64,000 nucleotides of DNA from positions 248,001 through 312,000 of the forward strand of contig NZ_CP175563.1 in the NCBI RefSeq assembly GCF_046097065.1. Reading direction: 5' to 3'. Shown in pieces: positions 9,433 through 20,188 of the stretch. The notes beneath the pieces are model-generated. The model was not told the DNA's origin. It saw only the letters and a list, made by a program, of their open reading frames with translations, and searched no databases. The DNA comes from Syntrophus buswellii. GTDB lineage: Bacteria > Desulfobacterota > Syntrophia > Syntrophales > Syntrophaceae. Made by a program: the position numbers and the translations under genes. Each line of letters starts with the position of its first letter. The first letter of the stretch is position 1.

Positions 9433-12400
9433 ATGAGTAACACTCGAAGGGGAAGATTCAACATTCTTTTGTCAGTCTGGATTGCTCTTGCAAGCCTGCT
9501 GTTATTGGGCGCGGCTTCCATAAGCCGGGCTGATGACCTTGGCGAGCATATTCTCATGTCGATCCTCAAGGGAGATAAACCGACGGATTCGGCCCTGCTG
9601 CTCATGACCCGGGATCTGAAGTGGTACGAACAGAACATGAGCCGCCTGCCAGAGGCCCTGCAGAGCCGCGTGCAGCAGATCCGTGTGAATGTTGCCGGAG
9701 AGTCCGCCCAGATGGCGGCCCGGTCGCTGGGCGAAGCCGAATCGGTTTTCGCGGCAACGGGAAGCTGGAAACCGGGACGGGACGCCGACATCCTCTATCT
9801 CGGCAAGAACGGCGACAACGCGGCATCCGCCATCGAGTCGAGTTTTGACACGGTGACGGGCAGGATTCTCAGAAACGCCGGGAATGATCCCATTCTCAGC
9901 AAGTATCCGGGGGAAGTTCCGAAAAAGCTCTCCGCGGGCACCCTGGCCGTCTGCACGACGGAGTTGCCCAATTACGGCTACCGCAACCTCCACGACGCCT
10001 ACAAGAAGGCAAAGGATGCCCTGTCACGGGGAGACTCGAAGGATGACGTCGTCCGCATGTTCCGCGACGAAATCCGTAATGCCATGACCAACAACGTCAA
10101 GGCGCATTTCGCTGCGGCCTCCAATCCCGACTACTATGGCGGCGCGACGGGGCAGGAGTGGTTCCGGAAGACCTACCTGGACGATCCCGGCAGGACCCGC
10201 GTCTTTGCCCAGGATGCCAACGGCCAGTGGACGCTCCGGCAGGGAGGTATCCAGGCCCTGCCCGACGAAATCGTCGAGCGGATCGGCTTCGGAGGCCTGG
10301 GGGGCGGGCAGGTCAAATTCACCAAGATCGCCTCGGACTATTCCCTCTTCTTTGCCCATATGCACGGCGGCCCTTCGGACAACGCCAAATACGCCATGCG
10401 CGTCTGGAAGGACATGGGGCTCAACGCCATCCAGGATCTTACCGAAGAGGAATTGAAGGTCCTGGCGGCGGCCAAGGCGGTGAGCAACAACCCCTCGCGC
10501 GCCAATCAGATCCTGGCCGAACTGGGCATGGGCAATGTGGATGACTTCAACCGCGGCATCAGCAATATGCTTTTCCGCTGGACCGAGTCCCAGATGATGA
10601 AGGACATGGGACGGATCGTCGCCGAACTGGGTTCAAGCTCGGCCCGCTCCTTGGACGATATCGAGAAAATCATGCGCGAGGCCAAGGGCAGCATGGACCT
10701 CAACGAGATCGTGGCCGGACTCAACAAGCTGAAGACCGCGCCCAACGGCAAGGCCCTGCAGGAGCAGCTGCTGGAAAAACTGAAGACGAAATTCGGCGAT
10801 ACCGATGCCGGCAAGGCCGCACTGCGCTTTGTCCTGAAGAACCTGGGGCTGATGGATGAGGGTGGCGAACTCACCGGCCGGATTCTCAAGATGCTCGCGA
10901 AGATGGGGCGGGTGAACAAGGCCGACCTGGAGGCACTCGAGGCGGGTGGAGAGCTTTCGGAAGCGTTGCGGGGGCAGGTGAACCGGGTGAAAAAGGAACT
11001 GATCGCCCTGAACGCCGGGAGCATGGTCAGCCTGGACGAGACTCTTGACCTGGAGCGGCTGATGGAAGACTGGCGCCGCTCTCAGCCTGCCGCGATTCTC
11101 CAGTCGCCCGATGACGAACTGAAAAAGCTGCTGAAGGAGATGCGGGAAGCTTCTGAGAGCGACCTGAAGAAGATCGGCTGGCGTTCAGAGGAAATCGCCG
11201 TCCAGAACAAGATCCGGGCCGGTCTCAGCCCCGAAGAGCAGATGGCGAAAATGAAGGGATTCTGCGCCAAGGCGCAGCCGCGCATCGCAAAGGGGGGAGG
11301 GACGCTGCGCCAGCTGCAGTCCAAGGTGCGGGATCTGATGTTCAATCCGGCCTATACGAAATTGGGAGATCCGTCGATCAGCGTCGGCGCCTTCGACGCG
11401 GTCGTGGGTGTGGCCGCTGCGCTCTATCAATCCTACGATATCCTGAACGGTCCAGCGATGAGCCCGGAGGATGAGGCCCTGGCCCTGGAAAACGCCTGGG
11501 TCACCTCCCTTCCCATTGTGGGTGATTTTGCCCAGGGGCTGATATCGGGCGGTCAGGCATACTATGAAGGCGACGCGTCAAAGGCCCTGGATGCGGGCCT
11601 CTGGGTGACCATCGGCATCATGGGTTGTGTCCCCGGCGGGCAGCTGCCGGCGGTGGTGACCGGCATTCTGATGGCGACCAAACCGGTTGCGACGGCGGCC
11701 TACGAGGCTCGCCAGGCCCAAAACCTCATCCAGGCCTGGGTGGAATCGGGACTCTGGACGAATTCGAAGCCCAGGGAACTGCAGGGGCTCTTCGACCGCC
11801 AGGGGCTGCGCCACCCCATTACCTATGAATGGCTTCTCACCGATAAGGGGAACGTCGCGTACTCCTCCGCGAAATTCGGAGACGTGACCATCAATGACTC
11901 CATCCGCGACTACGCCGAAAAGAACATCATGCCGCAGTATCCGTCCGTCAAGGCGCTGCGCGACGCACTGAAAAGCGTCTATCCGGACTTCAACGACAAG
12001 GAATGGGACGACGAGTTCCTGGTGAAGATCAAGATCGAGGCCCGGGGCGGCAAGGGAAGCAAGATCCTCTTCGCCTCCTACAACCGGGTCCGGACCGCCG
12101 CCCTGAATCAGACCCTTTCCCATCTGAAGAAATGGGCGGAGGACGAACTGCGCGCCGCGAAAGACTACGATGCCGAAGTGACGCGCCTGCGCGACGAGCT
12201 GAAAAGGCTCGAAGAGGAGCTGAGAACGTCCAGCCTGGTGAGCAATGCCGACGCCTCGGTGGAGGCCTACTCCCGCGTCATCAAGAATGTCTGGGAGCAG
12301 GAGAGTCTGCCGCTTTCCAAAATGCGCATCTATGAGCATTATGTGAAGAGCTATGGAGAAATGGCGGGAAAGCTCCGCCGTGTGACGGACCTGCTCAGCG

Positions 12401-15400
12401 AAGCGTCATCGCCCTATGTTCCCTCCAACTGGTACCTTACCGGTTATCCGGAGTTCGACAAGGGGCGCATTTCCAAGATGCTCGCCATGATGGAAGCCGG
12501 TAGAAAGGGGATTATCGAGCAGATCGAACTTTTCCTGAAGGACATGAATTATTCGGAAACCCGCTACGACAGGAACAATGAATGTCACAAAACGGTTTTC
12601 GATCTCCTGGCGCCGCTGCGCTACAAGGTGGCCTTCATCGAGAACCTGATCGAATACTACGATCACCTGGCGGGGGGGACATCGACATGGGGAAGCTCTT
12701 ATGAGGCGGCTCAGCGGCGGTATGCCGAAGCCCGCGACCGTGCGGCCCGGGCACCGGACTTTTCGATGCGGGCCGCCATGGAAAATGCCGCCATGCAGGA
12801 CGCCTTCATGACCTTCGTCTTTTCTCTTCCCTACGGGCTTGCCTCCGGAGAGGCCGCCCTTTACAAGAGCACGGCACGCGATTTCGAGGTGCGCCTGGTG
12901 GGAGCACAGAAGGAGTTCGAAATCGCGAAAGGAGAGGGAGGAAAGGCCTACCGAGCCCTTCAGGCCTGCCTGGTTGGCGAGCTGCAAATCGATCTCCTGC
13001 TGAGCAATGCCACACCCGAACAGGACGAGGAGGTTTCGGCGACCGCGAAGGTGGTTGCGGGAAAGCTTCATCGGGACGTGATCTGGGATTGGCGGTTTGA
13101 AGGCGGGTTGAAGAAAAAAGAGATTCATGCCGATTCCGCCTCCTTCATCGTTTCCGGAAGAGGGCGGCTGACGGTTCGGCTCTACGACTGGTGGAACCCG
13201 GCGACAGGAAAATACGGCAAGGTTCTGAAAGAGAAATCCGTGGATATCGCACCCAAGGAAACGGCGGCATTGACCCTTATCGTTTCGGGTCCCTCGGAAA
13301 CGGAAGTCGGCAAACCGGTCACCTACAACGTTTCGGTCGCCACAAGGGACCGGGCCCAGCAGAATCTTCTCGCCAAATCACGCATCGAGTGGCGTGTCAA
13401 CAACTATCCCGTGGGTGGAAGCGACAGCTCACTCTCCTTCTCTCCCAAGGAACCCGGGTCCTATACCATCTCCGCCGCGGCGGTGATGGACACCACGGCG
13501 GGGAAAAAGACGGTTGGGACGTCATCCCGGTCGATGCTGACCGCCAGGGCTCAGAAAAAGGATGAGCCGAAAACGGATGACGTCAGTAAAACCAGTGACG
13601 GTACGGCTTCCGGGATGGATGGAGCGGACGGCAAAAAGGCGCCGCCGCCATCCTGCTCCTACGAGTATTCCGAATGGGGCGAGTGCAACAGGGGAACCAA
13701 GAAGCAGACACGGACCGTCATTGCGAAAAGCCCGGCCGGATGCGTTGAAACGTCCAAGCCTTCGCTGGAGCAGGGCTGCACCCCTCCGCCGACGGATGAA
13801 GAAAAAAAGAACCTGTATTTCAATTGCCTGTGCCGCTGTTCAAGCGGATGGGCGGGCCACATCGGCGTCTGGTATGATCCGCAGGGAAAGTCCGTTCCGG
13901 AATGCGACAGCAGCGGTCCCTGCTTCGGCGGCGCCGGGGCCTTCGGCTGCACAAGGCGCCATTTCTTCGGCGGACCGAGTGACTGTGCCAAGGGGTGCTG
14001 GGAAGGCGCCTTCGGCAAGGATACCTACGATCCGAAAAAAGCGGATGCCCTGAGGAAGAAGGAGAACAAGAAATACAAAAAGCCTCTGACGGTCAAAATC
14101 AAACCGTCGAAAAACCCCGCCGATTTCGGCGACATCATCACACTTCAGGCTGAGGCTGCCGAAGGAAGCGGCGGATACTCCTTTGTCTGGAGCGGCTGCG
14201 CCCAGGATGCGAAAGAGGCGCAGGCGAAGGTCGTCAATACCAGGGAATGCAAGGCCTGTGCGGCAAGCGTCACGGTTACCGACATGGACGGTGACAGCGC
14301 CTCGGATTCCGTGACCATCCAGTGCAACACCTTGACAGTGAAACTCACCAAAGAGAGCCCCAAGGAAGACAGCGTTCCCGTGGGCGGAAAGGCGACATTT
14401 CTTGCCGAGGTCTTCTCGGGCGACAAGCCCTATACGGGATCGACGCTCTTCTATCTCTGGGAAAGAAATCCCGACGCCATCTTCGGCGACCCGAAGAATC
14501 CGAGCTACGAGACCTCAGGAGGGTCCCAGGCACGGAATACGGCCACCTTCAGAAAGTCGGGAACAACCCCCGTCTGGGTGACGGTGCAGAGGGAAATGGA
14601 GGGCGGCAAGGTCACCGTCGGCGAATCGGAACAGATTCCCATTTCCGTCGTCAATCCCGAACTGACGGTGACGGTGACTCCGGAAAAGCCGAGCATCGGG
14701 CAGGAAGTCAAACTTCAGGTCCAGTCCCAACCGGCCATGGGCGAGGACATGATCGGCTTCTGGTGGGACATTCCGGGATACTGGAGCGGCACCGGAGACA
14801 AGGCGTCCTTCAAACCCAAGGACGGCAAGCCGGTTAACGTGACGGTTCACGCCAAAACCAAGGACGGCGGAGATGAGGTCGGCACCAAGGAAGTGACGAT
14901 CACCGCCCAGGCCTATAATGTCTCCATCAGCGAACCGCGGTACCTGGAATCGCCACCGCAGATCTGGAAATGCGATACGCAGCTCGGTCAGGCCCAGAAA
15001 TGCGGAATGGTGACGGTTAAACCAAATGAATTTACCGTGTTTCGCGATATCTTCCTGAAGGCGACCATTACCCCCCAGCCGGAATCTCCCCGCTACCGCT
15101 GGTCGGTCGACCCGGCGGGGAGCTGCGGCATGCCGGGCAGCGGCAGCGAAATCCGCATCAATTGCAGCAACACCGGCAGTTATACCGTGAAACTGGAGGT
15201 TACTGACGCCGAGGGGGTGAAGCTTGGTGACGCGGCCCAATCGGTGAACATCTCCATCTCTAAAGAAGCCCTGGAGGGGTCGGACAAGGCCAGGCAGGCT
15301 GTGGAAAAACTTGTGAAGGCAAAGGGGCTCGTCGCTCAGGGGAGCCTAGATGAGGGGATTGTGCTGGCCGGGGAGGCGGCGGCTCTGAATCCGAAAAATA

Positions 15401-18400
15401 CGGAGGCGGCCACCCTGGTCCGGAATTGGACGGCGGAAAAGCAGAAGGTCCTGACCCATGTGGAGTCGTGCAGGAAGTTCATCGAGTCGAGTAAAATTTC
15501 CGAAGCGAAAAAGGAACTCGACGAAGCGGCTAAACTCCACGGAAAGTACAAGCCGGTTCTTGAAGCCGGGGATCTTCTGAAAAAGAAGCAGGAGGAGATC
15601 GCGAAGGCGAAGAATCAGCAAACACAGAAGCTTTCCCAGGCCAGGCAGCTTGCCAACCAGGGAAAACTTGATGAGGCGGTCGCCCTTGCCGAGGAGGCTG
15701 CAAAAATGGACGCCGCCCTTGCCGCACCCGTGCTGGCCGAACTGGGGGGCGCAGCCAAGAAGAACGGCTGGGACGCCCTGCACAAGGCCGATTACACGAC
15801 CGCAATCAAGCGGCTGGAGCAGGCCGTCAAGCTGAACCCTGCGGACGCCGACGCGAAGAAGAAGCTGAGCGATGCGAAGGCCTATGCGGCGCAGTGGCCC
15901 CGGATCGAGGCGAAGGCCAGGGAGTTCGACGGCTACATCGGGCAGAAGAAGGTCTGGTCCGCTCACAAAGCCATGCTGGAGCTGCAGGACATCCTGCGTC
16001 CCCTGGCGGCCGGCCAGTCGACGGAAAACCCCGTCTGGAGGCGGGTCAATGACGATCTGAACAAGGGGCTTGCCTGGTACACCGAGTTCTCGAAGCAGAG
16101 CTTTGCAGAGTGGACGCGCCTGTTCAAGGAGCAGGAATGGGAGCAGGCGGAAACGCACCTGAAGCAGGTGATGACCCAGGAGCTTTCTCCGGCCGATGTA
16201 AAGCAGTACACTTCGTCGCTGCAGATGGTCAATGCCAGGTTGGCCGAGCGGCGCGAAGCGATGCAGTATTACGAAAATGCAAAGGCGAATTTTGCAAAGG
16301 GAAGCCCGGCTGACGCCAACGGCCTGGGCGCGGTGGCGAAGGAACTGAAAAGCCGAGCCGGGCGCTTCAAACAGGGCGATCCGCGGCGCGGGCAGCTTGA
16401 GGACCTCGCTGCGGCCATGGAAAAGGGGCAGAAGGGCCGCAATGCCAAGGAATATGCAAAGACGTTTTTCGCCAACGGAGACCGCTATTACCAGGCCAAT
16501 GATTTCGAACCCGCCGCCAGGCAGTATGCGGAAGGGCTGAAGGCGATCAATGAAAACGGCGACATCTCCGATCCCGACTATGCCAAGTATTATAAGCTTC
16601 TCGAGGACGCCTCGGCCAAGGACAAGCGGTTCAAGGAGCTTTATGCTTATGCCGCCGGTCTTGCCATGACGGACAAGCCCCTGGATGAAGAGACGATCAA
16701 GAAAGGGATCGGCGCATCGGAAGAGGCCCTGAAGATCCGTCCGCGAAACGGCGACATGGAGATTCACTGGAACAAACTGAAGTGGAAGCTCGCAGAACTC
16801 CAGCGGACAAGGGCGCAGCAGCAGGAGGCCGCACGGAAATGCGAGGCGAAATGGGTTGAGGGAACGGCACTGTACGATGCAGGGAAGCATGCGGAGGCGG
16901 CTGCGAAGTTCAGGGAGAACATCGCCTGCGCACCGGGCAACCGGGAACGGGAGGCTTATGTTCAAAAGCTCGTGGACACGCTGAACAGGCAGGCCGCCGC
17001 GAAACAGGCATGCCTGGAACTGCGCCGGCAGGGGGATGCCTTCGCCGCCAGGAAGCAGTATTCGGAAGCCGTGGGCAAATACCGCGAGAGCCTGCGCTGC
17101 CAGCCCGATCCGAAACTGGATGAGTATATCCGGCAGATTGAAGCGGAGATGAAAAAGCAGGCCGACGCCAAGGCGAATGCCGCCCGCGCCAGGCAGCTGC
17201 GCGCGGAAGGCGAGCAGCTCCAGAGCTCGAAGCGTTATCCGGAAGCGGTTGCCAGGTACAAGCAGAGCCTCGCCCTTGTGCCGGACAAGGCCCTTTCCGA
17301 TCATGTGGCCCTTCTGGAGCGCGAATTATCGAAGCAGGCGGAACAGAAAACCCTTGCCGACCGGCTCTGGAAAGAAGCGACGGCGTCCCTGAACGCCGCA
17401 AGGCCGGAAGAGGCCCTTTTGAAATTCAGGGAAAGCGTGAAGGCCTGGTCCGATCCGACCCGCTCCGCCTACGTGGCGGATCTGGAGGGGCGCAAGGCGC
17501 AGGCCAAGCGCCTGCGGGCTGAGGGTGCTTCCCTTCAGCAGCAGCGGAGACTGGCAGAGGCGATCTCAAAGTACCGCGACAGCCTGAACTACTGGCCCGA
17601 CCCGGCCTTGAACAGCCACATAGCGCAACTGCAGTCGGCGGCGAATAAACCGCCGGTGCAGAAAACAGCGCCGTCGCCCATTAAGACGACGCCTGTGAAC
17701 AGCTCGAAGGCAAAGGTGATTTTTGACAGCGGTAATATCGGCGGCGTTTACAACAACCCCACGAAACCGACGGTCATAACCGTTTCGACCCCGCATGTCA
17801 TCACCCTTATTCAGAATTACCACTGGAACAACGCCAGGGGATCGCGTCCCGGCACGATAGCCCTTCGCAGTTCCGCCGGCGTTCTGTACGGCCCCTGGCA
17901 GACAGAGGGAATGGATGGCCAGGGCGGCGTCAAAAATGCCAGCTGGATCTGCTATCCCAATATCACCGTTCCGGCGGGTTCGTACACGGTTGTCGATTCC
18001 GAACCCTCGACCTGGGCGCACAACAGCCAGTCCGGTGGCAGGGGATTCACCCGCGTTGACGGGTATCCTGCGGGGTCTTCAGCCGTCGGCAGCCTGAGGG
18101 CCACGCCGCCGGTTTCCGGGATGGCGTCTGCCTCTTCCGTGACAGCGGAGTATAAAAACGCATCCCGGGAAAACGTTCATATCTTTACGGAGGGGGAATC
18201 CTTCTCTCCGTCCAACCGGCTGAAGCCGGGGGAAGAAAGGAACGTCAACGTCCGGCTTGGAAATGAAGGGGGAGTCACCTTCAAGGCGGGGCGTGGAGGA
18301 ACGATTTTGGCCAGCGCCCGCTGGCAGGGTGCCGGCGGGCAGGCAGGGCGGGTTCCCATTGTTACCTTCAACGATTCGAACCCTTTTGGGATGCTTTCCG

Positions 18401-18420
18401 TGACGACAGGACTTCGATAG
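9433..18420 (+). CDS. Giant exported multidomain protein (PKD-like, thrombospondin-like, TPR repeats)
   Basis: 2995 residues in one open frame. Residues 1-34 are a signal peptide (cleavage near ISRADD). Residues about 35-900 are an unrecognised helical domain; residues about 655-760 contain two hydrophobic stretches. About 1278-1370 is an Ig/PKD-like domain. About 1408-1455 resembles a thrombospondin type-1 module (YSEWGECNRGTKKQTRT with paired Cys). About 1463-1526 is Cys-rich. About 1550-1945 contains further PKD-like beta domains. About 1950-2735 consists of TPR-like helical repeats rich in Lys/Glu/Ala. About 2757-2873 is a beta domain (VIFDSGNIGGVYNNPTKP, YHWNNARG, VPAGSYTVVDS) of a type often found at the ends of secreted bacterial proteins. 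The start has a ribosome-binding site (AGGAGGCGTTC). Its C-terminus overlaps the convergent gene by 53 bases. Function is unknown; architecture suggests a surface or periplasmic binding machine. Confidence 0.85.
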   Translation: MSNTRRGRFNILLSVWIALASLLLLGAASISRADDLGEHILMSILKGDKPTDSALLLMTRDLKWYEQNMSRLPEALQSRVQQIRVNVAGESAQMAARSLGEAESVFAATGSWKPGRDADILYLGKNGDNAASAIESSFDTVTGRILRNAGNDPILSKYPGEVPKKLSAGTLAVCTTELPNYGYRNLHDAYKKAKDALSRGDSKDDVVRMFRDEIRNAMTNNVKAHFAAASNPDYYGGATGQEWFRKTYLDDPGRTRVFAQDANGQWTLRQGGIQALPDEIVERIGFGGLGGGQVKFTKIASDYSLFFAHMHGGPSDNAKYAMRVWKDMGLNAIQDLTEEELKVLAAAKAVSNNPSRANQILAELGMGNVDDFNRGISNMLFRWTESQMMKDMGRIVAELGSSSARSLDDIEKIMREAKGSMDLNEIVAGLNKLKTAPNGKALQEQLLEKLKTKFGDTDAGKAALRFVLKNLGLMDEGGELTGRILKMLAKMGRVNKADLEALEAGGELSEALRGQVNRVKKELIALNAGSMVSLDETLDLERLMEDWRRSQPAAILQSPDDELKKLLKEMREASESDLKKIGWRSEEIAVQNKIRAGLSPEEQMAKMKGFCAKAQPRIAKGGGTLRQLQSKVRDLMFNPAYTKLGDPSISVGAFDAVVGVAAALYQSYDILNGPAMSPEDEALALENAWVTSLPIVGDFAQGLISGGQAYYEGDASKALDAGLWVTIGIMGCVPGGQLPAVVTGILMATKPVATAAYEARQAQNLIQAWVESGLWTNSKPRELQGLFDRQGLRHPITYEWLLTDKGNVAYSSAKFGDVTINDSIRDYAEKNIMPQYPSVKALRDALKSVYPDFNDKEWDDEFLVKIKIEARGGKGSKILFASYNRVRTAALNQTLSHLKKWAEDELRAAKDYDAEVTRLRDELKRLEEELRTSSLVSNADASVEAYSRVIKNVWEQESLPLSKMRIYEHYVKSYGEMAGKLRRVTDLLSEASSPYVPSNWYLTGYPEFDKGRISKMLAMMEAGRKGIIEQIELFLKDMNYSETRYDRNNECHKTVFDLLAPLRYKVAFIENLIEYYDHLAGGTSTWGSSYEAAQRRYAEARDRAARAPDFSMRAAMENAAMQDAFMTFVFSLPYGLASGEAALYKSTARDFEVRLVGAQKEFEIAKGEGGKAYRALQACLVGELQIDLLLSNATPEQDEEVSATAKVVAGKLHRDVIWDWRFEGGLKKKEIHADSASFIVSGRGRLTVRLYDWWNPATGKYGKVLKEKSVDIAPKETAALTLIVSGPSETEVGKPVTYNVSVATRDRAQQNLLAKSRIEWRVNNYPVGGSDSSLSFSPKEPGSYTISAAAVMDTTAGKKTVGTSSRSMLTARAQKKDEPKTDDVSKTSDGTASGMDGADGKKAPPPSCSYEYSEWGECNRGTKKQTRTVIAKSPAGCVETSKPSLEQGCTPPPTDEEKKNLYFNCLCRCSSGWAGHIGVWYDPQGKSVPECDSSGPCFGGAGAFGCTRRHFFGGPSDCAKGCWEGAFGKDTYDPKKADALRKKENKKYKKPLTVKIKPSKNPADFGDIITLQAEAAEGSGGYSFVWSGCAQDAKEAQAKVVNTRECKACAASVTVTDMDGDSASDSVTIQCNTLTVKLTKESPKEDSVPVGGKATFLAEVFSGDKPYTGSTLFYLWERNPDAIFGDPKNPSYETSGGSQARNTATFRKSGTTPVWVTVQREMEGGKVTVGESEQIPISVVNPELTVTVTPEKPSIGQEVKLQVQSQPAMGEDMIGFWWDIPGYWSGTGDKASFKPKDGKPVNVTVHAKTKDGGDEVGTKEVTITAQAYNVSISEPRYLESPPQIWKCDTQLGQAQKCGMVTVKPNEFTVFRDIFLKATITPQPESPRYRWSVDPAGSCGMPGSGSEIRINCSNTGSYTVKLEVTDAEGVKLGDAAQSVNISISKEALEGSDKARQAVEKLVKAKGLVAQGSLDEGIVLAGEAAALNPKNTEAATLVRNWTAEKQKVLTHVESCRKFIESSKISEAKKELDEAAKLHGKYKPVLEAGDLLKKKQEEIAKAKNQQTQKLSQARQLANQGKLDEAVALAEEAAKMDAALAAPVLAELGGAAKKNGWDALHKADYTTAIKRLEQAVKLNPADADAKKKLSDAKAYAAQWPRIEAKAREFDGYIGQKKVWSAHKAMLELQDILRPLAAGQSTENPVWRRVNDDLNKGLAWYTEFSKQSFAEWTRLFKEQEWEQAETHLKQVMTQELSPADVKQYTSSLQMVNARLAERREAMQYYENAKANFAKGSPADANGLGAVAKELKSRAGRFKQGDPRRGQLEDLAAAMEKGQKGRNAKEYAKTFFANGDRYYQANDFEPAARQYAEGLKAINENGDISDPDYAKYYKLLEDASAKDKRFKELYAYAAGLAMTDKPLDEETIKKGIGASEEALKIRPRNGDMEIHWNKLKWKLAELQRTRAQQQEAARKCEAKWVEGTALYDAGKHAEAAAKFRENIACAPGNREREAYVQKLVDTLNRQAAAKQACLELRRQGDAFAARKQYSEAVGKYRESLRCQPDPKLDEYIRQIEAEMKKQADAKANAARARQLRAEGEQLQSSKRYPEAVARYKQSLALVPDKALSDHVALLERELSKQAEQKTLADRLWKEATASLNAARPEEALLKFRESVKAWSDPTRSAYVADLEGRKAQAKRLRAEGASLQQQRRLAEAISKYRDSLNYWPDPALNSHIAQLQSAANKPPVQKTAPSPIKTTPVNSSKAKVIFDSGNIGGVYNNPTKPTVITVSTPHVITLIQNYHWNNARGSRPGTIALRSSAGVLYGPWQTEGMDGQGGVKNASWICYPNITVPAGSYTVVDSEPSTWAHNSQSGGRGFTRVDGYPAGSSAVGSLRATPPVSGMASASSVTAEYKNASRENVHIFTEGESFSPSNRLKPGEERNVNVRLGNEGGVTFKAGRGGTILASARWQGAGGQAGRVPIVTFNDSNPFGMLSVTTGLR

Positions 18421-19519
18421 GGCCCGTCGAGTTTCCAGGCTTCAGCGCCGCCCCTGCGGGTTCGGAGGCGTCGGCGATGATCTGTTTCGGAATGGCTCCC
18501 GGCTTCAGCTCCAGGATCCAGAGATTGGAGGAAGCCTTTTCGCTCCAGCGGTTGACCCAGCGTTCAAAAACGATCGCCGTGCCGCTGCGGACAAAAGCAG
18601 GGCTGGCCCCGGTCGTTACATGGACCAGCCTTCCCGTTTTCCGGTCAACCAGGTGGATTGTGTCGTCCGAGCCTTCCGATGTTGCAGGAGAATAGCAGAG
18701 AACCGTCTGCCCGTCGGGGGCGAGGCTCGGGTTCCAGTGGGGTGTCGAGTCCTCGGCTTCGGGAGGGAACCGGAACAGGGTCTTCCCCTTCAGATCCGCC
18801 AGGGCAAAACCGCCCGAGACGTCGCTTCCGCTTTCCTGCCAGAGGATCAGCCGCCCGTCCGGCGAAAAGGACGGGTTGCTGTAGATGTATCCCGCATCGA
18901 GCATCGTCCCTGGATGGCGTAGCACGTTCAGGGTGCTTCCCGTCTTGAGGTCGGCGATGCTGACCGACATGGTGGCGTAGACCCGGGTTTCATCCTTCTC
19001 CCCTTCGTTCCGGACTTCCGAGAGGCCCACGAAGACCAGGCTCTTTCCATCAGGAGAAAATCCCGGATGCTCTGCCGCGAGAATCCCGTCGAACTTCATT
19101 CTGCGCGGCTTTCCGTCCGCGGCTTCAATCAGGTAGATCTGCCCGAAGCCCGTATCGGGGTAGAGGTCCTTCTCGGTGCGGCAGAAAAAGGCCACCTGCC
19201 TGGCGTCGGCTGAAAGGGCCGGCCCGCCGCAGTCCCCGATATCCGTCAGCCGGCGCTGACCGGTACCGTCCACCTTGGCGATCCAGATGTTGCCCTGGCG
19301 GACAAAGGCGACGGTTTCGGCGGCGGAATCCTCCGCCATGGAGGTTCCGGCCATCAAGGCGATGGAAGCAGCCGTTGCCAGCACCACCAGCAGAAAAAAA
19401 AGACGGCTTCTGCGGATCTCTGTAAAGAGGCCCCGCTTCGGAACCCCAGGCTCAACAAGGGATTCTGCTTTCATGGGAATTGCCGATCTCAGGGAAAGGA
19501 TATGGCCGGATGCGTTCAT
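18368..19519 (-). CDS. TolB-like beta-propeller (PD40) exported protein
   Basis: 383 residues. A basic N-terminus is followed by a hydrophobic segment (about residues 42-60: LFFLLVVLATAASIALMAG) that could be a signal anchor or late signal peptide. The rest contains WD40-like PD40 repeats: GNIWIAKVDGTGQRRLT, HPGFSPDGKSLVFVGLS, NPSFSPDGRLILWQESG and HWNPSLAPDGQTVLCYSP. These repeats build a beta-propeller as in TolB. The ATG at 19519 overlaps the stop of the upstream gene as ATGA, which supports this start and translational coupling. It converges on the giant gene with a 53-base overlap. Binding partner unknown. Confidence 0.75.
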   Translation of the reverse strand: MNASGHILSLRSAIPMKAESLVEPGVPKRGLFTEIRRSRLFFLLVVLATAASIALMAGTSMAEDSAAETVAFVRQGNIWIAKVDGTGQRRLTDIGDCGGPALSADARQVAFFCRTEKDLYPDTGFGQIYLIEAADGKPRRMKFDGILAAEHPGFSPDGKSLVFVGLSEVRNEGEKDETRVYATMSVSIADLKTGSTLNVLRHPGTMLDAGYIYSNPSFSPDGRLILWQESGSDVSGGFALADLKGKTLFRFPPEAEDSTPHWNPSLAPDGQTVLCYSPATSEGSDDTIHLVDRKTGRLVHVTTGASPAFVRSGTAIVFERWVNRWSEKASSNLWILELKPGAIPKQIIADASEPAGAALKPGNSTGPIEVLSSRKASQKGSNR

Positions 19520-20181
19520 TGTTTCACCTGTCTTCTGTATTCTTCGATGGGGATCACCCGGTCCGTTACCGCGTCGTAAAAGGAGACCTTTCCGTCGAAG
19601 GCATCGACAAGGAACGTCATAACGCGGACGGTGTGTGTTCCCTGGTCTTCCCCCACGTACACCTCATAGGCGGCGGCCGGTTCTCCCGGTTTTGCCTTTG
19701 CGTCAGGCTTGCCGGTGATCATGGTAAAGGGATGTACCTCCGTTCCATTCAGCCGGGTCGCAAAGGCTTTCACCTCGGGAAGATCCCAGACGATCTTTTC
19801 TGCCTCTGCTTCGGTGAGCATCCCGGGGTGCGTGGCTTTATTTTGCAGAGCCGTCTCATCTGCTGAAGGGCAGTCCCCGATGATTTCCATATCCGTCGGG
19901 CACACAAAGGTTCCGTTGTAGAGATCGATTCCTCCCGTGGCCCGGATCAGTTTCCCGTCACAGCCTGAGAAATCGAAAGGGATATTGCTGCAGGGGTTGA
20001 TCCGGAGAGGCCGCTCATGGCGATACTGCTCCGGGTCCCGGATGAGCATATTTGCATTCTTGACGCAACCCGTAACCGGTTCAACCGGAACGGGCAGCGA
20101 TGCCATGGCCGGCATCGGTTCAAAAAACGCCAGGCAGGCAAGGGCCAAACAAAAAGCCATCAGGGTCTTACGTTTCATCAC
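19516..20181 (-). CDS. Secreted protein of unknown function
   Basis: 221 residues with a signal peptide (hydrophobic core about residues 8-22, cleavage near AMASL). The mature part has cysteines at the start (VTGCVKNANM, NPCSNI, SGCDG, VCPTD, DCPSA) that could form disulfides. It ends in an ab-type segment resembling a PepSY-like or calcium-stabilised fold (YEVYVGEDQGTHTVRVMTFL, then DAFDGKVSFYD), although the family is not certain. It is translationally coupled to the following beta-propeller gene (ATGA overlap), so the two proteins probably work together in the envelope. Confidence 0.6.
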   Translation of the reverse strand: MMKRKTLMAFCLALACLAFFEPMPAMASLPVPVEPVTGCVKNANMLIRDPEQYRHERPLRINPCSNIPFDFSGCDGKLIRATGGIDLYNGTFVCPTDMEIIGDCPSADETALQNKATHPGMLTEAEAEKIVWDLPEVKAFATRLNGTEVHPFTMITGKPDAKAKPGEPAAAYEVYVGEDQGTHTVRVMTFLVDAFDGKVSFYDAVTDRVIPIEEYRRQVKQ

Positions 20182-20188
20182 CAGTCCC

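Noticed and set aside
15346..17304. 652-codon open reverse frame opposite the giant gene
   Set aside because: It mirrors the high-GC, Lys/Glu-rich coding strand of the giant protein; no ribosome-binding site, domains or protein-like sequence.
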